DNA of 34,337 bases from Sandarakinorhabdus sp. (GTDB lineage: Bacteria > Pseudomonadota > Alphaproteobacteria > Sphingomonadales > Sphingomonadaceae). Shown piece by piece: positions 27,924-34,337 of this stretch. How positions within the stretch are numbered: position 1 is the stretch's first letter; every line of letters starts with the position of its first letter. The notes under the pieces were generated by a model that had not been told where the DNA came from, did not search any database, and worked only from the letters and a program-made list of their open reading frames with translations. The translations under genes were made by a program, and so were the position numbers. Location of the stretch: contig JAIMJL010000025.1 in assembly GCA_020693225.1 (NCBI GenBank), positions 1-34,337 on the forward strand, written 5' to 3'.

Positions 27924-27938
27924 GACCGCTGGGCGGAT
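27924..27938. promoter_or_regulatory. Candidate IclR operator, site E (divergent 27794-/28014+ region)
   Basis: GACCGCTGGGCGGAT; reverse complement ATCCGCCCAGCGGTC, in CTATCCG context on the minus strand. Confidence 0.4.
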
Positions 27939-28013
27939 AGCGCACCGTGCGGGCGCTTGCATTTGCGGCCAAGGCTACGCAGGTTTTGTTGAAATGGTAT
28001 GGGAGTTCGGGTG

Positions 28014-29246
28014 ATGCTCAACACGTTTCAGCAGGCGCCGCATCCGGCCTTGCCGCGCGCCACGCATGATGAGGCCGCGCGGCAGGAGTTTGCCAAGAGC
28101 TTCAAGCAGTTCATCCAGCAGGGCCTGTTGCCCGGTCTGACGCCGGTGTATCGCACCCGGGTAACCAGCGCGTTCGAGCGCGCGCACGGCCGCGCCCCCG
28201 CCGATCGCCGGGATATCCGCTCCGGCATGGTGCAGGATCTCTATTTCCAGCATTATGCCGCTGCGAACCGGATTGCGCAGGAGCTGCTTTGGGAATCGGT
28301 GAATGTCTCCATCGATCGCCAGCTGCCCGAGCTGATCGAAGCGGCTGGCAGGCTGTCGCGGGGGACGGCGGCCACGCTGGATATACCGGACGACTTTGTG
28401 CCGCCGCGCTATGTGACCGCGGTGGATATCCACTGCATGCCCGGCGGCTATGCCACCGAGGTTGCTGCCGACGACATTGCCGCCGGCGCACTGTATGACC
28501 GCGGCGTCTACCTGTATGCGATGGGCTACATGGGCCCGCTGAACGACGATATGGGCCGGTCGGTTTGCAACTATATCAAGCGCCGGATGCCGGATTTCCG
28601 GCCACGGCGCATCCTCGACATGGGTTGCACGGTGGGACACTCCACCCTGCCCTTCAAGGAGGCCTTTCCGGATGCCGAGGTGTGGGGCATCGATGTGGGG
28701 GCGCCGGTGGTGCGTTATGCCCATGCTCGTGCGGCCGGGCTGGGGCTGGAGGTCAACTTCGCGCAGATGAATGCGGAGGAAACCCGCTTTCCCGATGGCC
28801 ATTTCGACCTGGTGGTGAGCCACATCCTGCTGCACGAAACGAGCGGCAAGGCGATGCCCAGAGTTTTCGAGGAATGCCACCGGCTGCTTAGCCCCGGCGG
28901 GCTGATGATCCATGCCGATCTGCCGCCGTTCGATCTGATGGACCCCTTCACCCAGTTCATCCTGGACAATGAGACCTGGTACAACAACGAGCCCTTCTGG
29001 GGCGCGATGCGGGAGATGGACCAGCTCGATCTGGCGGCGCGCGCCGGGTTCGATCGCGCCGACACGCGCTTCGACACCGCGCCGATGGCGGTGATGGAGT
29101 TCGCCGCGACGCACTCCGAAGGCTATAGCGAGGACGCCGCAAGCGCGGTGGCCGAGCGCGAATTCACTGCCGGCGAATATGCGCCGGGCGGCGGCTGGGA
29201 GGTGCTGATCTCCCGCAAGCCGATGGCACAGGCGAAGGCGGCATGA
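28014..29246 (+). CDS. Class I SAM-dependent methyltransferase with long N-terminal extension
   Basis: RRILDMGCTVGHSTLPFKEAFPDAEVWGIDV; FDLVVSHILLHETS; RLLSPGGLMIHADLPP. ATG 28014 with GGGAG upstream (ORF start 27999 also possible). Confidence 0.87.
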   Translation: MLNTFQQAPHPALPRATHDEAARQEFAKSFKQFIQQGLLPGLTPVYRTRVTSAFERAHGRAPADRRDIRSGMVQDLYFQHYAAANRIAQELLWESVNVSIDRQLPELIEAAGRLSRGTAATLDIPDDFVPPRYVTAVDIHCMPGGYATEVAADDIAAGALYDRGVYLYAMGYMGPLNDDMGRSVCNYIKRRMPDFRPRRILDMGCTVGHSTLPFKEAFPDAEVWGIDVGAPVVRYAHARAAGLGLEVNFAQMNAEETRFPDGHFDLVVSHILLHETSGKAMPRVFEECHRLLSPGGLMIHADLPPFDLMDPFTQFILDNETWYNNEPFWGAMREMDQLDLAARAGFDRADTRFDTAPMAVMEFAATHSEGYSEDAASAVAEREFTAGEYAPGGGWEVLISRKPMAQAKAA

Positions 29247-29611
29247 GCATGGCAGCAAGCGACACCCGCCCACATGTGGTGAAGGACGCGCGCGGCAAGC
29301 GCCCGACCTTTTACGAAGCGCCCGGCATGGACCAGGCGATGGCGATGATCATGGTGCTGGCGAACGAACTTTCGGTGCTGCACGATCGGCTGGATTCGGC
29401 GGAGCGCGTGGCGCGGGCAAACGGCCTCGATCTGGCGGCGGGGATCGAGACCTTGCAACTGGATCAGGAGGCGCTGGAAGCGCGCGAGGCCTGGCGGCAG
29501 GGCTTTCTGGACCGGCTCTTCTATCTGGCGCGCAAGGACGCGCGCGAGGCGGCCGAGGCCGACTCGGCGCAGAAATACGCCGACACGATCGCCGAAATCG
29601 CCGAGGGCTGA
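29243..29611 (+). CDS. Hypothetical protein, translationally coupled to the methyltransferase
   Basis: 122 aa; ATGA overlap with the preceding stop; MSMAASDTRPHVVKDARGKRPTFYEAPGMDQAMAMIMVLANELSVLHDRLD... Confidence 0.75.
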   Translation: MSMAASDTRPHVVKDARGKRPTFYEAPGMDQAMAMIMVLANELSVLHDRLDSAERVARANGLDLAAGIETLQLDQEALEAREAWRQGFLDRLFYLARKDAREAAEADSAQKYADTIAEIAEG

Positions 29612-29813
29612 GGCAGCCCGCTGCTGTGGGTGCCACGGGCCGCGCTTCTCCGGCCATGCGCCATCGGGCCCTTTGCCCGCGTGACGGAGAGACTTGCAGC
29701 AGGCCGCACCCCCGTGCGCGGCGACGGCTAGAATGGTGATCACGGTGGCAGAAGGGCAAGGGTGCAACAAGCGCCATGCCGCTCTTGCCGATGAGCCAAG
29801 GGACTGACGATTT

Positions 29814-31013
29814 ATGAAGCGCGTACAGGTGCTGGTGGCAGGGGCGGGGCCGGTTGGAACAACCGCGGCCTTTCGACTGGCGCAGGCGGGCATCGATGTT
29901 CTGGTGGTGGAGGCCCTGCCGGCCTGCCCGGATGACATGCGCGCTTCCACCATGCACCCGCCCACGCTCGACATGCTGGACACGCTGGGGGTGCTGCCCG
30001 AGCTGGAGGCGCAAGGGCTGCGCGCGCCGGTGTATCATTATCGCAACCGCCGCAGTGGCGAGGTGATCGCGTTCGACATGGGCGAGCTGTCCGATGTTTC
30101 GGCGCATCCCTATCGGCTGCAGTGTGAGCAGTTCAAACTGGCGCGGCTGATGGTGAAGAGGCTGGAGGCGCTGCGGCCGGGAACGGTGAAGTTCCTGCAC
30201 CGGCTGGTGGGTGTGCAGCAGGATGCCGACGGGGTGACGGTGCAGCTGGAAACGCCGTTCAGCATCGAAACCGTGCGGGCCGACTATCTGATCGGCGCGG
30301 ATGGCGCGAACAGCAGCGTGCGCAAGTGGACCGGCACCGACTTCGACGGCTTCACCTACCCGGAGCGATTCCTCACCCTGTCGACCGATTATCCGATCGA
30401 GCAGCATTTCGATCGGCTGGTTTCGGTGAACTATGTTGCCGATCTGGAGGAATGGTGTGTGCTGCTGCGGGTGCCGGCCTTCTGGCGCATCCTCGTGCCA
30501 ACCCATAGCGCGATGTCGGACCAGGAGCTGTTGTCTGACGCGTACAAGAACGCCGTGGTGGAGCGGCTGGCGATGAACGGTGCTGCCGTACAGACCAGCC
30601 ATCGCACCCTCTATCGCGTGCACCAGCGGGTTGCGAAACAGTTTCGCGCGGGCCGCATCCTGCTGGCCGGAGATGCCGCGCACCTCAACAATCCGCTTGG
30701 CGGCTTCGGCATGAATTCAGGCATTCATGATGTGTGGAACCTGACCGGGCGGCTGCTGCAGATCCTGCAGGAGCAAGGCGACGCCGACCAGCTTCTGGAT
30801 CAGTACGACCGGCAGCGCCGCAGCATCGCCCACAGTTTCGTGCAGAGCCAGACGATCGAGAACAAGCGCCTGCTGGAAAGCGGTGACGGCGAACAGCGTA
30901 GTGCGATGGAAATCCAGCTGGAAGGGGTGGCGCGCGACCCCGAGCGCCGGCGCGCCTATCTGATGCGGCAATCCATGTACCAGAGCCTGACCGAAGAAGC
31001 GGCGATCGCCTGA
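29814..31013 (+). CDS. FAD-dependent aromatic hydroxylase (PheA/TfdB/MhpA-like)
   Basis: VLVAGAGPVGTTAAFRLAQAGIDVLVVE; YLIGADGANSSVRK; RILLAGDAAHLNNPLGGFGMNSGIHDVWNL. Confidence 0.92.
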   Translation: MKRVQVLVAGAGPVGTTAAFRLAQAGIDVLVVEALPACPDDMRASTMHPPTLDMLDTLGVLPELEAQGLRAPVYHYRNRRSGEVIAFDMGELSDVSAHPYRLQCEQFKLARLMVKRLEALRPGTVKFLHRLVGVQQDADGVTVQLETPFSIETVRADYLIGADGANSSVRKWTGTDFDGFTYPERFLTLSTDYPIEQHFDRLVSVNYVADLEEWCVLLRVPAFWRILVPTHSAMSDQELLSDAYKNAVVERLAMNGAAVQTSHRTLYRVHQRVAKQFRAGRILLAGDAAHLNNPLGGFGMNSGIHDVWNLTGRLLQILQEQGDADQLLDQYDRQRRSIAHSFVQSQTIENKRLLESGDGEQRSAMEIQLEGVARDPERRRAYLMRQSMYQSLTEEAAIA

Positions 31014-31014
31014 T

Positions 31015-32016
31015 TCAGGGCGCGCTTGCTACCGGTGCGGACGTTGGAATCGCGGCTTCGATATAGGCCAGCATGATGCGGGCGAAGCGGTCTGGCGCTT
31101 CGAGCGGGGGATAATGGCCGACGTCGGGCAGGATCATCCGCGACACTTCCGACTTGGGCATATAGCCGTGCAGCCGCTCCACGGCTGATAGCGGCAGCAG
31201 CTTGTCGGCACCGCCCCAGATCAGCAGCGCCGGGGTAGTGATCCTTGCAAAAAGCTGGGTCGATTCCTTGCCATCGCGGATTTGCGCCACCAGGGCGACC
31301 ACATTCGGGTGCGGTGCGCGGCGGTTGAACATATAATATTCCTGCCGCTTGGCGGGGCTGATCCGCGCCGGGTCGCCGGAGAAATAGCTCATGAACTGGT
31401 TCCAGAAATCCTGATCCTGGATGCCCTGCTGTTTGGCGCGGGCCTGGGCGTCGATGAAGGCCTGCGGTTGCACGAGATGGGTGGTGACCACGGGATCGGA
31501 CGGCATGTTGGAGAGCACCAGCCGTTCAACCAGATCCGGCCGCTTCGAGGCGAGGAATGCGACCAGCGTGCCGCCGCTCGAAACACCGACGGCGGCCGCC
31601 AGACGGGTCACGCCGCGTTCCTTCAGCAGCGCCTCGGCAATGTCGGTGGGTTTGAGCGCCGCCGCCGCTGCATCGGATACCGGGCCGGAAAGCCCGTTGC
31701 CTGCCACATCATAGCGGATGATGCGGTAGCGATCCTTCAGCTGTTCGACGATGCGATCCCAGGTGCGCAGGGAGCTGGCCGAGCCATGCACCATCAGCAG
31801 GACGGGGCCCTGGCCTTCGTCCTTGTAGTGGATTTCAACGCCACCGATGGTGGTGAAGCGGCTTTGCGGGTCAACGAAGGCTGCGCGCAGATCTGCGACC
31901 GAGAGGTGTGTGGGCGGTGCCGGCTGAGCGACCCTGGCGGAATCCTGCGCGACTGCGGGCGCGCCGACCACCAGGGCAGCGAGGGCAAAGGCAAGCACGA
32001 AAGGAGGGCGCATCAT
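31015..32016 (-). CDS. Secreted alpha/beta hydrolase
   Basis: Signal MMRPPFVLAFALAALVVGAPAVAQ; LLMVHGSASSLRTWD; VGVSSGG nucleophile region; LPDVGHYPPLEAPDRF. Confidence 0.88.
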   Translation of the reverse strand: MMRPPFVLAFALAALVVGAPAVAQDSARVAQPAPPTHLSVADLRAAFVDPQSRFTTIGGVEIHYKDEGQGPVLLMVHGSASSLRTWDRIVEQLKDRYRIIRYDVAGNGLSGPVSDAAAAALKPTDIAEALLKERGVTRLAAAVGVSSGGTLVAFLASKRPDLVERLVLSNMPSDPVVTTHLVQPQAFIDAQARAKQQGIQDQDFWNQFMSYFSGDPARISPAKRQEYYMFNRRAPHPNVVALVAQIRDGKESTQLFARITTPALLIWGGADKLLPLSAVERLHGYMPKSEVSRMILPDVGHYPPLEAPDRFARIMLAYIEAAIPTSAPVASAP

Positions 32017-32225
32017 TGCTTCCCCAGGGTCTGGAGATAGGCCAGCACATCCGCGCGGGCCTTGGCGCTGGCGATGCCGGCAAAGACCATCGTGGTTCCC
32101 GGAACCAGCGCATTGGGCCGCTGCAGCCAGGCATCCATCCGCGCCGCATCCCAGGTGATGCCCGATTTTGCGAACGCCGGCGAATAAGCGAAGCCGGGCT
32201 TTGCCGCAGCCTTCGAGCCCATCAC
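32013..32225 (-). pseudogene. Cytochrome c, C-terminal remnant (N-terminal CXXCH half missing)
   Basis: MGSKAAAKPGFAYSPAFAKSGITWDAARMDAWLQRPNALVPGTTMVFAGIASAKARADVLAYLQTLGKQ is the C-terminal part of a class I cytochrome c; reading the frame upstream reaches a stop (TAG) with no CXXCH. Confidence 0.8.
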
Positions 32226-32751
32226 GCCGGCGTTGCAGGGCCGGCAGGCGGAGGCGGTGCGAACCCTGCCCTATCAGCCGATCACCATCGCGATGCTGCA
32301 GGCGAGCGAACCTTTCTGGGACAGCGACGGCCTCTCGCCGGGCATGTGGACCGATGGCTTCAGCGGCAATGCGATGCCGCAGCGTTTTGGCACCAACAGC
32401 AGCGACATCAGCGGATTGATGGTGCAGGCGCGCGGGTTGCTCGCCCTGCAATGGGATCGGCTGGGCAAGGAGGCCGCCATGCGGCGACTGATCGCCGATA
32501 TCGAGGCGATGCGGCCCGCTGCGAAAGGCAAGTTGAAGGCGACCGCCTGCGTCAGCTGGGCCGGGGAATATTTCAGCGGCGGCGACATTGCCTATTATTC
32601 GCCGGGGCAGATTGCCTCTTTCGTGGCCGGAATGGGCGCCAGCGCCGGTCGCATCCACTTTTGTGGCGAGCATCTGGCAACCGCCGCGCGCGGGCTGGAG
32701 GGTGCGCTGGAAACGGCCGAGCGCGCAGCGATCGAGATTTTGACGGCCTAG
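32221..32751 (+). pseudogene. Flavin amine oxidase, C-terminal remnant (FAD-binding N-terminus missing)
   Basis: ITPALQGRQAEAVRTLPYQPITIAML...ATACVSWAGEYFSGGDIAYYSPGQIASF...GRIHFCGEHLATAARGLEGALETAERAAIEILTA* is the C-terminal region of the monoamine oxidase family; no GxGxxG region upstream. Confidence 0.75.
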
Positions 32752-32854
32752 AGCATGTTCCGATCTGGTAGAATAACCAGAATCGGAAATCCATGCTGAA
32801 AAACAAGAAGATAGAGCGGCCGTTCTGATGCAATCAGAACGAGACTCGCTCTAG
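32749..32854. repeat. 106-bp compound palindromic intergenic repeat, copy 2
   Basis: TAGAGCATGTTCCGATCTGGTAGAATAACCAGAATCGGAAATCCATGC...TAGAGCGGCCGTTCTGATGCAATCAGAACGAGACTCGCTCTAG; near identical to 6307-6412. Confidence 0.9.
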
Positions 32855-34337
32855 AGCCCCAGCACACCGGGGTTCATGAGCCCCTGCGGATCGAGCAGGG
32901 CCTTGATGCCGTGCAACAGGGCGGCTGCCTGCGGATCGAGACGCTGCTGATAGGGGTAGGCGCGGCCAAGCTGGAAATGCGCCGCCCCGAACTGCTGCAT
33001 CAGCGCGATCACTTCGCCCTTCAGCGCATCGGTGAAGGCGCGGGCGACCGGGTTTTCGGCATAGGCGGGCAGCGCGGCGAGATGTTCGGAACCAAGGGTT
33101 TCGCGGTGATAGGGGGAGCGGTCATCCGGCCAGTAGAAGGCGATTTCATAAAGGAAGCCGGTGGAGCCGACCGGGCTGAACATGGTTCCCACGGTTACGC
33201 CATGGCGCTGCATTTCCGCGCGCCGGGTTTGCAGCAGCGCGGCATAGGCGGCGTGGAAGGGCATCACATCGGTCTGCCGGAAGATGCCGTGGATCGGCAC
33301 CCAACGTTCGCCGGCCGGCCCCAGGATGTTGGCCAGCGGGGCAAAGGGCATGGAGCGTACAAAGCTTGGCACGCTGTTGGCGATTTCCCGGCCATGCGGC
33401 GCCATCAGGCAGCGCAGGCGGCGGGCGCGGCCTTCGGCTTCCGGCGCATCGATCCCTTCCACGATGAAATGCACCATATAGGCACCGGCGCGCATCGGAT
33501 CGTCCCCGGCCAGCGCCATCTTCAGCAGCTGTTTCAGGCCGGCGACCGGACCCGGCGCCCGCCGCCAAACTTCGCCGGCAATCTTCAGCCGCGCGCCCAC
33601 CCCCTCCTGCCGGGCGATCTGGCCCTGCGACAGCGCGAGATCGAGCCCGAATTGCGAATCCTCCAGCCGCTCTTTCTGGGCCAGCGCGATTCCCCGGTGG
33701 CACGCGGCGAGGTCATCGAACGCGAAGCTCAGCGCAACGGCGGCCTCGCGCACCGCGATCAGCGGCATCCGGATGGCAACCTTCAGCCCCAGCGCGCCGC
33801 AGTCTCCGGTAAACAGCCCGGTCAGGTCCGGGCCATAGTGGCGCGTGGCGGCGCTGGCGCCGGTGGACAGGAGCGCGCCGGATGCCAGCACGACATCCAT
33901 CGAGAGGACGGATTCGGCGGAAATGCCGTGCGCGGCCGTTCCGTGGCTCACCGTGTTCTGGCTGATGCTGCCGCCGATGGTGGCAGCGATCCCCGAAAAC
34001 GGCCCCCAGAAGGGCGTACGCAGGCCGCGCGCGTCAAGCGCCGTCTTCAGCTGCGCCCAGGTGGTGCCGGCACCCACGGTGACGAGGGCGTTGTCTTCAT
34101 CGATGGCGATGCTGTCGAGCGCGCCCATATCGAACAGCACATGGCCGCCGGCCAGGGTGATATAGCCATCGGTGTAGGACGCACCGCCGCCGCGCGGAAC
34201 CATGGCGACCCCGGCATCGGCACACAGGCGGACCGCCTGTTGCACGGCTTCGACCGTGGCAGGACGCACGATGGCAAGCGGCGCGCCGCCACTGCGATAG
34301 ACATCGTTGGCCATCAGGGCGAGCGCGGCCGGATCCG
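32851..34337 (-). CDS. FAD-linked oxidoreductase (FAD_binding_4 / VAO-type), partial, 5' end outside window
   Basis: LAIVRPATVEAVQQAVRLCADAGVAMVPRGGGASYTDGY (PP-loop-like), IAATIGGSISQNTVSHGTAAHGISAESVLSMDVVLASGALL; frame stays open through the window end (DPAALALMANDVYRSGG). Confidence 0.88.
   Translation of the reverse strand, partial: DPAALALMANDVYRSGGAPLAIVRPATVEAVQQAVRLCADAGVAMVPRGGGASYTDGYITLAGGHVLFDMGALDSIAIDEDNALVTVGAGTTWAQLKTALDARGLRTPFWGPFSGIAATIGGSISQNTVSHGTAAHGISAESVLSMDVVLASGALLSTGASAATRHYGPDLTGLFTGDCGALGLKVAIRMPLIAVREAAVALSFAFDDLAACHRGIALAQKERLEDSQFGLDLALSQGQIARQEGVGARLKIAGEVWRRAPGPVAGLKQLLKMALAGDDPMRAGAYMVHFIVEGIDAPEAEGRARRLRCLMAPHGREIANSVPSFVRSMPFAPLANILGPAGERWVPIHGIFRQTDVMPFHAAYAALLQTRRAEMQRHGVTVGTMFSPVGSTGFLYEIAFYWPDDRSPYHRETLGSEHLAALPAYAENPVARAFTDALKGEVIALMQQFGAAHFQLGRAYPYQQRLDPQAAALLHGIKALLDPQGLMNPGVLGL

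Noticed and set aside
27975-29273. 432-aa minus-strand ORF opposite the methyltransferase
   Set aside because: Shadow ORF; the plus strand has clear SAM-binding motifs.
32226-32250. Possible heme motif upstream of the cytochrome c remnant (in-frame CRPCN)
   Set aside because: It reads CXXCN, not CXXCH, derives from amine-oxidase antisense sequence, and the frame closes at a stop a few codons further upstream.
31908-32771. 287-aa plus-strand ORF spanning the hydrolase 5' end, the junction and the amine oxidase remnant
   Set aside because: Wrong frame for the amine oxidase remnant and antisense to the hydrolase; composition is low-complexity.

Overview
This is a 34.3 kb, GC-rich chromosomal window whose gene content looks alphaproteobacterial, probably sphingomonad (inference from several TonB receptors, gene style and the cbb3 cluster). 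The left half is mostly ordinary: a TonB receptor 3' end, a DEAD-box helicase, a MaiA-type GST, a TonB receptor, HspQ, tRNA-Ser(CGA), a DUF2189-like membrane protein, and a complete, tightly overlapping ccoNOQP-GHIS operon with two extra genes appended, followed by an RluE-like pseudouridine synthase. The right half (about 17-34 kb) is an accessory catabolic region: enoyl-CoA hydratase, flavin reductase, TonB receptor, periplasmic serine hydrolase, a 169-aa conserved-looking protein, an isocitrate-lyase/PEP-mutase family lyase, an IclR regulator, FAD monooxygenases, a PuuE-like deacetylase, a maleate-isomerase/Asp-Glu-racemase family protein, a methyltransferase, an alpha/beta hydrolase and an FAD-linked oxidase. 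The main non-gene observations are: (i) a 15-bp palindromic motif (WTCCG-N5-YGGAN-like, TATCC core) in front of nearly every transcription unit of the catabolic region, which predicts the regulon of the local IclR protein; (ii) a head-to-head junction near 32220-32235 where a cytochrome c gene and a flavin amine oxidase gene have both lost their 5' halves, i.e. a probable deletion scar; (iii) a 106-bp compound palindromic repeat present twice (6307-6412, 32749-32854), the second copy supplying the stop codons of both convergent flanking genes. No CRISPR array, transposase or phage gene was seen. All family assignments are by eye from protein motifs; no database search was run.
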